The position numbers and the translations under genes are program-made. The notes under the pieces were generated by a model. It searched no databases. It saw nothing but the letters and a program-made list of their open reading frames with translations, and had not been told where the DNA came from. A DNA stretch of 61,803 nucleotides. Origin: an uncultured Oscillospiraceae bacterium (GTDB lineage Bacteria > Bacillota > Clostridia > Oscillospirales > Acutalibacteraceae). Location of the stretch: assembly GCA_902489335.1 (NCBI GenBank), contig CABTZO010000001.1, positions 1-61,803 of the forward strand, written 5' to 3'. This document shows positions 1 through 7,906 of the stretch, piece after piece (positions within the stretch are counted from its first letter, which is position 1; each line of letters begins with the position of its first letter).

Positions 1-1
1 A

Positions 2-409
2 TATTATGATTCAGACGCTTTGAGCGGCAAAGATGTTGCAAACTTTTTTGGCGAAGATGAGAAAAAAGTTTTCAAAACTTTGGTCTTGCAAGGCAAAAGT
101 GGAGAACACTATGTAATGATTATACCATCATCAAATAAAATAGACCTTAAAAAAGCGGCAAAATCTGTTGACGAAAAATCTGTTTCAATGATTTTGCAAA
201 AAGACCTTGAGCCTTTAACCGGCTACGAACACGGTGGCTGTTCGCCGATCGGTATGAAAAAAGTATTCACAACAATCATACAAAAACAGGCTTTTGACTA
301 CGACACCATTTATATCAGCGGTGGACGAATAGGTCTACAACTTGAAATTGATCCAAATGAACTTCAAAAAATAATAAAAATAAAAATAGGTGATGTAATT
401 GAAGACTAA
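2..409 (+). CDS. YbaK/EbsC-family aminoacyl-tRNA deacylase, 5' end outside window
   Basis: C-terminal part of a YbaK-like editing domain, the family that hydrolyses mischarged Cys-tRNA(Pro) or related aminoacyl-tRNAs. The frame is open from base 2 without a stop, so the true start lies upstream; the TTG at 20 is an internal leucine codon. Recognisable family features are the VFKTLV strand, the long helix around residues 40-60 of the visible part and the glycine-rich stretch GGCSPIGMKK. The GG.SP.G motif is typical of YbaK proteins. The next gene starts inside its last codons, so the two are probably cotranscribed. Family assignment is firm; the exact tRNA substrate cannot be read from sequence. 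Confidence 0.85.
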   Translation, partial: YYDSDALSGKDVANFFGEDEKKVFKTLVLQGKSGEHYVMIIPSSNKIDLKKAAKSVDEKSVSMILQKDLEPLTGYEHGGCSPIGMKKVFTTIIQKQAFDYDTIYISGGRIGLQLEIDPNELQKIIKIKIGDVIED

Positions 410-815
410 AAATTTGATAAAAACAATATCGTTCATGCTTTGCTTGATTGCATCAATGCTTTTTCTGTTGTCCTGCAGTGATAAAACCGTCAACGATTTA
501 CAACTTCCTAAAAAAGAACATACGGAAAAGATTGAAGTGAAACATAACGAAGAAACTTTTTTTATTACAGACAAAGAAGAGATTTCAAAGCTTATAGACG
601 CTTTTCAGCTTGCGAAACTCACAAAACAAAAAAGCGTTCAAGATTTTCCGACCGCTTCTGATGACTATTACCTTTTATGCTTTAAAGATAAAAATAATGA
701 GGAAATTTATAAAATTTTCGCTTATAAAAAGAATAAAAAATATTATATTGAAAAACCATATCAAGGAATATATAGGATTGCGGATGATGAATTTAATTTG
801 TTGACAAACAAGTAA
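399..815 (+). CDS. Small predicted lipoprotein of unknown function
   Basis: A 138-residue protein starting with TTG, preceded by AGGTGA a few bases upstream inside the end of the YbaK-like gene, which it overlaps by 11 bases. Residues 1-26 form a signal peptide: KTKNLIK basic start, hydrophobic core, then the lipobox LLSC with Cys26 as the likely lipidated residue. The mature part is charged and lysine/glutamate rich, with no catalytic motif that I recognise. It is probably anchored to the outer face of the membrane. A strong hairpin follows the stop, so transcription ends here. Function unknown. Confidence 0.75.
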   Translation: MKTKNLIKTISFMLCLIASMLFLLSCSDKTVNDLQLPKKEHTEKIEVKHNEETFFITDKEEISKLIDAFQLAKLTKQKSVQDFPTASDDYYLLCFKDKNNEEIYKIFAYKKNKKYYIEKPYQGIYRIADDEFNLLTNK

Positions 816-820
816 AAACA

Positions 821-846
821 AGACGGGCAATTGCCCGTCTTTCTTA
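821..846 (+). terminator. Rho-independent terminator, probably bidirectional
   Basis: A perfect 20-base palindrome, AGACGGGCAATTGCCCGTCT at 821-840, is followed by TTCTT on the plus strand and by CTTGTTTTTA on the minus strand. It sits between the lipoprotein gene (plus) and the DUF3784-like gene (minus), which converge, so it can serve both. Confidence 0.8.
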
Positions 847-855
847 ATGTTAAGG

Positions 856-1173
856 TTAAAACCAACCACCGTTATATTTCTTTTGAATTATATGCATCGG
901 AACAGATGCAATCAAAAATCCGACAATTAAAACTGCGCCGATGGCCCCGGAATCTGTAAACAAAGATATAATACCGGCAATAATGATAGGAAGTGTGAAA
1001 AAGCACAAAGCTTTTCCCATCGCTCTGCCATAGGCTTTTTTGTCTTTAACATTTCTTTGATGATATTCGTGAATGAGTTTTGTGTTGCCCTTGTAGACAA
1101 GAATTGCGATTATATTCAATCCTATTGCAACAGCGAATAAAATTATCGAGCCGAATATTTTTCCAAAATCCAT
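856..1173 (-). CDS. DUF3784-like small membrane protein
   Basis: A 105-residue protein with three hydrophobic segments (about residues 7-28, 55-75 and 78-95). Between the first and second lies the polar stretch NTKLIHEYHQRNVKDKKAYG, which resembles the GK...LIAGYN..... signature of DUF3784 membrane proteins of Bacillota. The start ATG has GGTGA a few bases upstream. Function is unknown in the family as far as I know. It is a single gene ending at the shared terminator. Confidence 0.6.
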   Translation of the reverse strand: MDFGKIFGSIILFAVAIGLNIIAILVYKGNTKLIHEYHQRNVKDKKAYGRAMGKALCFFTLPIIIAGIISLFTDSGAIGAVLIVGFLIASVPMHIIQKKYNGGWF

Positions 1174-1222
1174 AATTCACCACTCAATCTAACGTCAAAA
1201 ATCTAAAACCTATCATCTAAAT

Positions 1223-1297
1223 TGGCACCCCCTGCAGGAATCGAACCTGCAACTAATCCTTAGGAGGGATTTGTTATATCCATTTAACTAAGGGGGC
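1223..1297 (-). tRNA. tRNA-Arg (anticodon CCU)
   Basis: On the minus strand the 75 bases fold as a full cloverleaf: acceptor GCCCCCU/AGGGGGU, D arm GUUA...UAAC, anticodon stem AAUCC/GGAUU with loop CUCCUAA (anticodon CCU, reading AGG), T arm GCAGG-UUCGAUU-CCUGC, discriminator G and an encoded CCA. It has its own promoter just upstream, separate from the operon terminator at 1343-1363. Confidence 0.95.
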
Positions 1298-1310
1298 AAA
1301 CTTTAAAATA

Positions 1311-1339
1311 ATTTTATCACAACCTTATCCTATTAACAA
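1311..1339 (-). promoter_or_regulatory. Promoter of tRNA-Arg
   Basis: On the minus strand TTGTTA (1334-1339) and TAAAAT (1311-1316) are separated by 17 bases, a sigma-A type arrangement, with the predicted start a few bases before the mature tRNA 5' end at 1297. Confidence 0.6.
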
Positions 1340-1342
1340 ATA

Positions 1343-1363
1343 AAAACCGCCGCAGCGGTTTTT
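1343..1363 (-). terminator. Terminator of the T-box/VOR operon
   Basis: Minus-strand hairpin AAACCGC-TGCG-GCGGTTT followed by TTATTTG, directly after (and touching) the stop codon of the last operon gene. It closes the operon that starts at the T-box leader. Confidence 0.75.
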
Positions 1364-3893
1364 ATTTGTTCTTATCTTTCAAACGATTTATCGCATCTTC
1401 TCTTAGTTTTGTCTTCAGAACTTTTCCTGCATGATTCATCGGAAACTCGCTTATAAATTCGACATATCTCGGCACTTTATGTCTTGCCATATTTTGTCGG
1501 ACAAAATCTTTCATCTCATCTTCTGTCATTTTCTCGTTTTCTTTTAGAATCACAGACGCCAAAATCTCTTCGCCGTATTTTTCGTCGGGAACACCTATGA
1601 CCTGAACGTCGCTCACTTTGGTATTTGTGTAGATGAATTCTTCAATCTCTTTGGGATAAATATTTTCGCCGCCGCGAATTATCATATCTTTCAGCCTACC
1701 CGTTATCTTGAAATTTCCGTCCTCTGTTTTAATCGCAAGATCTCCCGTATGTAACCAGCCGTCGTTGTCAATCGCACTCTTTGTTGCCTTTGGCATTTTA
1801 TAATATCCTTTCATAACATTATATCCACGTGCGATAAATTCACCGGTCTCATTTATTTTGCAATCTTGTCCGGTATTTGGATCTATTATTTTGCACTCAA
1901 TTTCAGGTAAAGGTCTTCCGACAGTTGAAACTCTGACATCAAGAGGGTCGTCGACAAAACTCATCGTGCAGCCGGGTGCGGCTTCCGTTTGACCGTAGAC
2001 AATGGTTATCTCACTCATATTCATTTTTTCGACGACATCTTTCATCACTTTCATCGGGCAGGGACTTCCCGCCATAATTCCCGTTCGCATAAATGAAAAA
2101 TCCGTTTTAGAAAAGTCTTCGTGATTTAACATCGCAATAAACATTGTCGGTACGCCGTGACAAGCGGTAATATGCTCATTATTTATACAACTTAAAGATG
2201 ATTTCGGCGTAAAATACGCAAGTGGATACAGAGTTGTGCCATGGGTAATTCCCGCAATCATCGCAAGCACCATGCCAAAACAATGAAACATCGGTACATG
2301 AATCAAAAGTCTGTCGGCAGTCGAAAAGTCCATTCTGTCTCCGATACACTTTCCGTTATTTATAATATTATAATGCGTCAACATTACGCCTTTTGGAAAT
2401 CCCGTCGTTCCGGAAGTATATTGCATATTGCAAACATCATCTTTGCTAACCCTTTCAGCCATTGCATAGACAGTTTGCAAACTCGTTTTGTCTTTTTGTT
2501 TCAAAGATTCAATAAAGCTCAGAGTTCCTTTTTTCTTAAATCCGACCGTAATAATGTTTCGAAGCATAGGCAGGCGTCTTGCATAAAGAGGATCATCTTT
2601 CTTTTTAGTCTTTATTTCCGGACACAATTCTTCAATTATAGCACTGTAATCAGACAGCTTTGAACCTTTTGTCATAATCAAAGTGTGTGCGTCCGACTGT
2701 TTAAGAAGATATTCGGCTTCGTGTATTTTATATGCGGTATTCATCGAAACCAAAACCGCGCCGATTTTTGTTGTTGCCCAAAAAGCTATATACCACTCGG
2801 GAATATTCGGCGCCCAAATTGCAACGTGAGAGCCTGCTTTTACACCCAAAGATACCAAGGCTCTTGCAAAATCGTCGACATCATCCCGAAACTCGGAAAA
2901 TGTCCTAGTGTAATCCAAAGTCGTATATTTTATGGCACATTGATCCGGAAAAGCCTTAACCATTTTATCCAAAAGTGACGGCAAAGTTTCCGAAATCAAA
3001 ACATCTTTTTTCCACAACATTTTCCCGGTGTGCGATCTGTTGTAATAAAAATTTTCTTTATTTTTTGACGGGTCGGCAAATCTCTGCATAAAACCGTTAA
3101 ATTGAGTCAGAATAATTTCAATATCCTTGTATTCATCCAAAAGTTCTTTTTCACAGACAAAAGTTATAAATCCGTTATAGTTAATTGATGAAAGCGCATC
3201 CATAATTTCATCGGCGGGAAGGCTTCCCTCACCCATAATACGAGATTTCCAAATGCCGTTTTCGTTTATAGCATCTGCAAAATGAATATGTTTAATATAT
3301 GCGCCAAGATTTTCTATTGTATGTTGAGGATCTTTTTCACCGTAAAGGCAGGTTCCCTTTACATTCCACAAAGCGCCCAACTCTAGTGAAGGATTTTCTT
3401 CGAATAAGGCTCTCAAAAGTTCGGTGTCACAGAATACGCCCTTTGTTTCAATCAAAAGTTGAACTCCGCTCTTTCTTGCCTTATCCGACATCGGCTTGAG
3501 TTCTTTTTCAAGTAAAGATAAAAACTCTGATTTATCTTCAAAAGAAGTCATAAACTGAAGTCTGACGTAAGGAATATCTAAAATTTCCGCTATATAAACG
3601 CATTTTTCAAGTTCGGAATATGCATTTTTATAATTTTCATTGTCTTTATTTTTAATACAAAGCGCCGACATATCGGAGGTTGTATCCATACAGACAAGCG
3701 AAAGTTTATTGTCTAAAAGAAACCGCCTTGTTTTCGCACTTGTATAATCGTGAAAAGCGCCCATTTTATCAGTAAAAAGGCTGTTTTTTATGTTATGAAG
3801 CTCCAACCCTTGAAAGTCCGTGTCTTTAGCGATTTGGCACAGTTTATTAAAATTATAATCGCTGTAGCATTTGGTAGAAAAAGAAAGTTTCAT
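1362..3893 (-). CDS. Fusion: xylose-isomerase-like TIM barrel + AMP-forming acyl-CoA synthetase
   Basis: An 843-residue two-domain protein. Residues 1-270 look like a sugar-phosphate isomerase/epimerase TIM barrel (AP endonuclease family 2 fold): candidate metal/catalytic residues are E149 (LLIETKG), H204 (IKHIHFAD) and E248, but the usual WD..H strand reads WNVKG. Residues 290-843 are an ANL-family ligase with the P-loop YTSGTTGFPKG (492-502), YGQTEAAPG (about 633), GWLHTGDLA (712-720) and the A10-type lysine in HAGKVLKTK near the C terminus. Such ligases make acyl-CoA from acid, ATP and CoA. The start has GAGGAG about 10 bases upstream, and the gene begins 3 bases after the LeuA-like gene. 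Last gene of the operon. Ligase fold is firm; substrate (branched short-chain acid?) is inferred from neighbours. Confidence 0.85.
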   Translation of the reverse strand: MKLSFSTKCYSDYNFNKLCQIAKDTDFQGLELHNIKNSLFTDKMGAFHDYTSAKTRRFLLDNKLSLVCMDTTSDMSALCIKNKDNENYKNAYSELEKCVYIAEILDIPYVRLQFMTSFEDKSEFLSLLEKELKPMSDKARKSGVQLLIETKGVFCDTELLRALFEENPSLELGALWNVKGTCLYGEKDPQHTIENLGAYIKHIHFADAINENGIWKSRIMGEGSLPADEIMDALSSINYNGFITFVCEKELLDEYKDIEIILTQFNGFMQRFADPSKNKENFYYNRSHTGKMLWKKDVLISETLPSLLDKMVKAFPDQCAIKYTTLDYTRTFSEFRDDVDDFARALVSLGVKAGSHVAIWAPNIPEWYIAFWATTKIGAVLVSMNTAYKIHEAEYLLKQSDAHTLIMTKGSKLSDYSAIIEELCPEIKTKKKDDPLYARRLPMLRNIITVGFKKKGTLSFIESLKQKDKTSLQTVYAMAERVSKDDVCNMQYTSGTTGFPKGVMLTHYNIINNGKCIGDRMDFSTADRLLIHVPMFHCFGMVLAMIAGITHGTTLYPLAYFTPKSSLSCINNEHITACHGVPTMFIAMLNHEDFSKTDFSFMRTGIMAGSPCPMKVMKDVVEKMNMSEITIVYGQTEAAPGCTMSFVDDPLDVRVSTVGRPLPEIECKIIDPNTGQDCKINETGEFIARGYNVMKGYYKMPKATKSAIDNDGWLHTGDLAIKTEDGNFKITGRLKDMIIRGGENIYPKEIEEFIYTNTKVSDVQVIGVPDEKYGEEILASVILKENEKMTEDEMKDFVRQNMARHKVPRYVEFISEFPMNHAGKVLKTKLREDAINRLKDKNK

Positions 3894-3896
3894 AAA

Positions 3897-5261
3897 CTAA
3901 CTCTCCTCATACATAATCTTATTGACCGCATTTATATAAGCCATTATACTTGCGCCTATTATATCGGTTGAGACGCCTTTTCCGGAATATAGTTTTCCGT
4001 CAGAACGAAGTTTTACCAAGGTTACACCGATAGCTTCCTTGCCTTTTGTGACTGATTTAATCTGAAAATCGTCAAGTTCATATCTCTTTCCGACAATGTT
4101 GTCAAGAGCCAAAAATGCGGCGTCAATCGGTCCGTTTCCGCTTGCAAGTCCGACATATTCTTTGCCCTCTTTTTCAACTGTAATCTGTGCATTTGAAGAA
4201 AAGGAACTTACGCTTGTAATCACATAATTTTTAACTTTGTAGACCGACGGTGCTTGCAGTGCAACTCCGGCAATAATTGCGTCTAATTCAACCGCACCGA
4301 CATTTTTGTTTTTCACCACTTTTTTTACTTCGTTAAATACTTTGAGTTTATCTTCATTTGAAAGATCATATCCCAAACTTTCAATCGCTTCGACGACAAC
4401 CGTTTCATCATCATTTACATCAAGTATGATTTTGCTTTCTATCTGCGAATCATCTTTAATATCAAACTTTATTTTATCGTTTTGCCGGGGAGAATCAATT
4501 TGAGAAATATTATTTACGGTTTTATATAGTTTTGAATATTCTATATTGCTGTCAATCAGATATTTATTTCCGTTTTCCCTTAAAAACTCACAAAACTCCG
4601 TAAGCGGTGTGATTTCCCCGTTTATTTGAGTCTTGACAAAATTAAATCCGTTTTTCACCGCCATAGCAGATGTCGCATTTGCAGTGTTTATTTTATTATA
4701 CGCACAAACCGCCAAATTTGATTTATTTTCAAAAGCTATTTTTTCTGTTAAGTTCAAATATTCATCGGGCAAAACACTTGAAGCACTGTCGCAGATTGTT
4801 ACAAAAGAAACTTCTTTGGAAAAAGCTTCGGATACAACTTCCTTAAGAAAGTTTTTATCCGCTCTTGTCGCATCTATGGCACAAAGTTCAATCGTTTCAG
4901 CATAAGATTTCATTTCTTCAATACTTGTTTTAATGTAACTTAAAACATCTTGCGGTTTCTTATGAAAAAGATATTCCATTCCGAGAGTCGAAACGGGAAC
5001 TTCCAAACGAAGCACATAATCTTTTCTGTCGCCGAAAGCGTCCTTTAATTTACCAAAAGGAACAGAGAGTTTAGCGTGACCGAGCAAGCCCAAAAGTGTC
5101 TTAACGAACAACAAATCTACTTTTTCGTCTTGAAGTTGAGGAAGTTCTATAACATCGACGCCCAACCTGTCAAGTTGCTTTGCTATTTCAAGTTTTTCTT
5201 TGAATGTAAACTCTTTATCATTTCTACAGAGCGTAGAATCAATAATCGTTATTTTTCTCAT
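3897..5261 (-). CDS. Degenerate 2-isopropylmalate-synthase-like protein with LeuA-type regulatory domain
   Basis: 454 residues from the ATG at 5261, chosen because AAGGAG lies 7 bases upstream; an in-frame start at 5312 has no such site. Residues 1-230 follow the HMGL-like TIM barrel of LeuA/CimA/homocitrate synthase (EKLEIAKQLDRLGVDVIE, AIDATRADKNFL). The catalytic motifs are lost: the usual TLRDGEQ loop reads TLCRNDKEF and is shorter, the metal-binding HxH(N)D motif reads CAYNK (186-190), and GERAGN reads EITPLT. Residues 340-454 are a well-conserved LeuA dimer/regulatory domain (GLASGNGPIDAAFLAL, GKGVSTDIIGAS, AYINAVN). I therefore expect no synthase activity and infer a ligand-sensing or structural role. 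It lies between VOR and an acyl-CoA ligase. Confidence 0.8.
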   Translation of the reverse strand: MRKITIIDSTLCRNDKEFTFKEKLEIAKQLDRLGVDVIELPQLQDEKVDLLFVKTLLGLLGHAKLSVPFGKLKDAFGDRKDYVLRLEVPVSTLGMEYLFHKKPQDVLSYIKTSIEEMKSYAETIELCAIDATRADKNFLKEVVSEAFSKEVSFVTICDSASSVLPDEYLNLTEKIAFENKSNLAVCAYNKINTANATSAMAVKNGFNFVKTQINGEITPLTEFCEFLRENGNKYLIDSNIEYSKLYKTVNNISQIDSPRQNDKIKFDIKDDSQIESKIILDVNDDETVVVEAIESLGYDLSNEDKLKVFNEVKKVVKNKNVGAVELDAIIAGVALQAPSVYKVKNYVITSVSSFSSNAQITVEKEGKEYVGLASGNGPIDAAFLALDNIVGKRYELDDFQIKSVTKGKEAIGVTLVKLRSDGKLYSGKGVSTDIIGASIMAYINAVNKIMYEES

Positions 5262-5280
5262 CTTTCTGCTCCTTTTGAAA

Positions 5281-5309
5281 CAAATTTCCGAGTTTAACTC
5301 GGAAATTTG
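5281..5309 (-). other. Intercistronic hairpin in the VOR operon
   Basis: Perfect 12-bp stem CAAATTTCCGAG / CTCGGAAATTTG with a 5-base loop, in the 51-base gap between the gamma subunit stop and the LeuA-like gene's RBS. On the minus strand it is followed by only TTTC, so it is a weak terminator at best; it may set differential expression or protect the upstream message end. Confidence 0.6.
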
Positions 5310-5312
5310 CAA

Positions 5313-5852
5313 TTAGTCTTGATAATTAACGCCTATTTTTATTGCCTTTAAATTATAGTCAAATAAATCTGCTTTTCTTTTGGAAATTATCTTTTTGAGA
5401 GTTGTTTCAACCATATTTTCATCAAATTCATCAAAGACTTTCATCATCTTTCCCGCAATAATCATATTTGCAAGTGTAGGTATATCATTTTCACTTGCCA
5501 ATCCCGTGGCAGGTATATAATAAACGGTGACATCGTCTCGTTTAACTTTTCTGTCTATCAGCGATGAATCAGCAAAAATCATACCGCCGCTTTTAACAGA
5601 ATTTTCAAATCGATCGAGAGACGGGAGATTCATTGCGACCAAGACATCCGGTTTTGAAACAATCGGTGATCCGACAGGCTCATCTCCGACAATTACACTG
5701 CAACTTGCGGTACCTCCGCGCATTTCCGGACCGTAAGACGGAAGCCAACTTACATTTTTATCTTCAAGTAAACTTTTATAAGCGATGAACTTTCCGGTAA
5801 ACAGAATTCCCTGTCCGCCGAATCCCGAAAACAACAAGTTTCTGTTACTCAT
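5313..5852 (-). CDS. 2-oxoacid:ferredoxin oxidoreductase, gamma subunit
   Basis: 179 residues, the usual size for the separate gamma subunit of four-subunit POR/VOR/KOR enzymes. It has the family start LLFSGFGGQGILFTGK, the GPEMRGGTASCSV segment (residues about 41-53) and PDVLVAMN. The subunit completes the enzyme that interconverts 2-oxoacid + CoA + oxidised ferredoxin with acyl-CoA + CO2 + reduced ferredoxin. The start overlaps the beta subunit stop by 4 bases (ATGA), indicating translational coupling. Cytoplasmic complex with the delta, alpha and beta subunits encoded just upstream. Confidence 0.92.
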   Translation of the reverse strand: MSNRNLLFSGFGGQGILFTGKFIAYKSLLEDKNVSWLPSYGPEMRGGTASCSVIVGDEPVGSPIVSKPDVLVAMNLPSLDRFENSVKSGGMIFADSSLIDRKVKRDDVTVYYIPATGLASENDIPTLANMIIAGKMMKVFDEFDENMVETTLKKIISKRKADLFDYNLKAIKIGVNYQD

Positions 5853-6607
5853 TTTGTTGCCTCCCTTTCCGCACTACGATCTTTATATACGCCTAAAGGA
5901 TAATATGGAATCATTTTATCGTCTATCCACTTTAAAGCCTCTTTTGGTGTCAAGCCCCAGTTTGTGGGGCAGGTTGACAGAACTTCAATAAGAGAAAAGC
6001 CCTTGTTTTCAAGCTGATTTTGAAATCCTTTTTTTATTGCCTTTTTGGCGTTTTTTATTCCCTTAATGCTGTTAACCGTAACTCGTTCAAGATATTCGGG
6101 GCCCTCAAGTTCGGATAACATTTCACAAACCTTTATCGGATATCCGCAATCTTCTGCTTTACGTCCGTAGGGCGAAGTTTGTGTAACTTGATCTATCAGC
6201 GAAGTCGGGGCCATTTGACCGCCGGTCATGCCGTATATTGCGTTGTTTATAAATATTATTGTTATATTTTCATTTCTTGCCGCCGAATGAACAGTTTCCG
6301 CCATTCCGATTGATGCAAGATCGCCATCACCCTGATATGAAAACACAATATTATTCTCGGGATCCGCTCTCTTTACACCGGTTGCAACTGCGGGCGCTCT
6401 TCCGTGTGCCGCTTCGATCATATCAAAATTAAAATAATTATAGGCTAAAACTGAACAACCGACAGGTGCAATTCCTATTGTTCTGCCCTCAATTCCAAGT
6501 TCGTCAACAGCTTCCGCTATCAGTCTATGCACAATTCCGTGAGTACATCCCGGGCAATAGTGCAGGGGCTCATCAGATAAAGATTTTGGTTTATCAAATA
6601 CTACCAT
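5849..6607 (-). CDS. 2-oxoacid:ferredoxin oxidoreductase, beta (thiamine diphosphate) subunit
   Basis: 252 residues. The N terminus carries HYCPGCTHGI, and the thiamine diphosphate/Mg site is the GDGDLASIGMAE segment followed by NNAIYGMTGGQMAPT, all standard for the beta subunit of VOR/KOR-type enzymes. It starts 10 bases after the alpha subunit stop with a GAGGAAAT RBS and overlaps gamma by 4 bases. It carries out the decarboxylation (or carboxylation, in reverse) chemistry. The subunit belongs to the operon controlled by the isoleucine T-box. Confidence 0.93.
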   Translation of the reverse strand: MVVFDKPKSLSDEPLHYCPGCTHGIVHRLIAEAVDELGIEGRTIGIAPVGCSVLAYNYFNFDMIEAAHGRAPAVATGVKRADPENNIVFSYQGDGDLASIGMAETVHSAARNENITIIFINNAIYGMTGGQMAPTSLIDQVTQTSPYGRKAEDCGYPIKVCEMLSELEGPEYLERVTVNSIKGIKNAKKAIKKGFQNQLENKGFSLIEVLSTCPTNWGLTPKEALKWIDDKMIPYYPLGVYKDRSAEREATK

Positions 6608-6617
6608 AATTTCCTCC

Positions 6618-7670
6618 TCACTTACTTGCTTTCACTATGGCATCCAACACCTGTTCGGGTGTCGGTATCATGCCGCCGGTTCTGTTGCAAAGTTCAACGG
6701 GCACCTTACATTCACAAGCGAGTTTTACATCTTCAATCATTTGTCCCATCGACATTTCAACTGTAATAATCTTTTTAACCTTGTTTGCTGCTTCATTAAA
6801 TACCTTTTTAGGAAACGGCCATAAAGTTATTGGTCTGAGTAGTCCTACTTTTATTCCCATTTTACGCGCTTCGTTTATTGCATTTTTTGAAACTCTTGCG
6901 GAAATTCCGAAAGCGGCAATGCAAATTTCGGCATCGTCCATAAGATAACTTTCATACATCGTTTCGTTTTCTTCGATTTTTTTATATCTTTCATATCTGG
7001 CAAAAACTTTATCTTCCAGTGTTTGAGGATCTAAGAAAAGAGAATTTATAACATTCTTCTCTCTCTTTCCTTTTGTTCCGTCAGTCGCCCACGGTTTTTC
7101 AACCTTATCTTCAATTTTAAAATCTAAAGATACGGGTTCCATCATCTGTCCGAGTGTTCCGTCGGCTAAAATCATTGATGTCATTCTGTATTTATCTGCA
7201 AGATCAAAACCTTTGACGGTAAGTTCCGCCATTTCCGCAACAGATGCGGGTGCCAAAACTATCAAATGAAAATCTCCGTGTCCGCCGCCCTTGGTTGCCT
7301 GAAAATAATCTGACTGACTCGGTTGAATTCCTCCGAGTCCGGGTCCGCCTCTTTGAACATTGACTACAAGAGCGGGCAAGTCTGCTCCGGCAAGATATGA
7401 AAGTCCTTCACTTTTTAATGCAATTCCGGGACTTGAAGAAGAGGTCATTACTCTTTTGCCTGCGGAAGAAACTCCGTATACCATGTTTATTGCGGCAATT
7501 TCACTCTCTGCCTGTAAAAACACTCCTCCGATTTTAGGCATTCTCTTTGCCATGTATGCGGCAACTTCCGTTTGTGGCGTAATAGGATATCCGAAATAAT
7601 GTCTGCAACCTGCAATGATAGCGGCTTCCGCTATCGCTTCGTTGCCTTTCATCAAAACTTTTTCTGTCAT
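6618..7670 (-). CDS. vorB: 3-methyl-2-oxobutanoate dehydrogenase (ferredoxin), alpha subunit VorB
   Basis: 350 residues matching the VorB type of alpha subunit: KGNEAIAEAAIIAGCRHYFG, YPITPQTEVAAYMAKR, QAESEIAAINMVYG, TSSSSPGIALKSEG and GGPGLGGIQPSQSDYFQATKGGGHGD. These are features of branched-chain 2-oxoacid oxidoreductases, though related 2-oxoglutarate enzymes cannot be excluded by eye. The start overlaps the ferredoxin-type delta subunit by 4 bases. In anaerobes the enzyme can run oxidatively (amino acid fermentation) or reductively (2-oxoacid synthesis from acyl-CoA and CO2); the T-box context argues for the reductive direction here. Confidence 0.92.
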   Translation of the reverse strand: MTEKVLMKGNEAIAEAAIIAGCRHYFGYPITPQTEVAAYMAKRMPKIGGVFLQAESEIAAINMVYGVSSAGKRVMTSSSSPGIALKSEGLSYLAGADLPALVVNVQRGGPGLGGIQPSQSDYFQATKGGGHGDFHLIVLAPASVAEMAELTVKGFDLADKYRMTSMILADGTLGQMMEPVSLDFKIEDKVEKPWATDGTKGKREKNVINSLFLDPQTLEDKVFARYERYKKIEENETMYESYLMDDAEICIAAFGISARVSKNAINEARKMGIKVGLLRPITLWPFPKKVFNEAANKVKKIITVEMSMGQMIEDVKLACECKVPVELCNRTGGMIPTPEQVLDAIVKASK

Positions 7671-7888
7671 TGATTTTTCTCCTCCTTTTCAACGGAAATT
7701 ACGCAGTCAGGACACATCATGGCACAGAAAGCACAACTGATACAGTCCGCTTCTCTTACCGCCTCCACAGGATGATGTCCTTTCTTATTTATAGCCGTTT
7801 TAGATAATTCAAGAACTTTTTTGGGACAAACATCTACACAAAGACCACAGCCTTTACATCTGTCTTCCATTATTGTTAGCTTCTTCAT
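7667..7888 (-). CDS. 2-oxoacid:ferredoxin oxidoreductase, delta (2x[4Fe-4S] ferredoxin) subunit
   Basis: 73 residues with two classic cluster motifs: CKGCGLCVDVCP (residues about 11-22) and CISCAFCAMMCP (about 49-60). It is the electron-transfer subunit passing electrons between the thiamine site and ferredoxin. The order delta-alpha-beta-gamma with 4-base overlaps is typical of four-subunit VOR enzymes. It has a GGAAAGGAA RBS and starts 18 bases after the P-loop ATPase gene. Confidence 0.93.
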   Translation of the reverse strand: MKKLTIMEDRCKGCGLCVDVCPKKVLELSKTAINKKGHHPVEAVREADCISCAFCAMMCPDCVISVEKEEKNQ

Positions 7889-7906
7889 CGATTATTCCTT
7901 TCCAAA

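Noticed and set aside
20..409. A complete YbaK-like gene starting at TTG 20
   Set aside because: The frame is open to the window edge and the residues before it fit the family, so the gene is cut by the window and the TTG is internal.
5262..5312. Longer start for the LeuA-like protein at 5312
   Set aside because: The extra 17 residues would be encoded by the hairpin and RBS region, and AAGGAG is ideally placed for the ATG at 5261.
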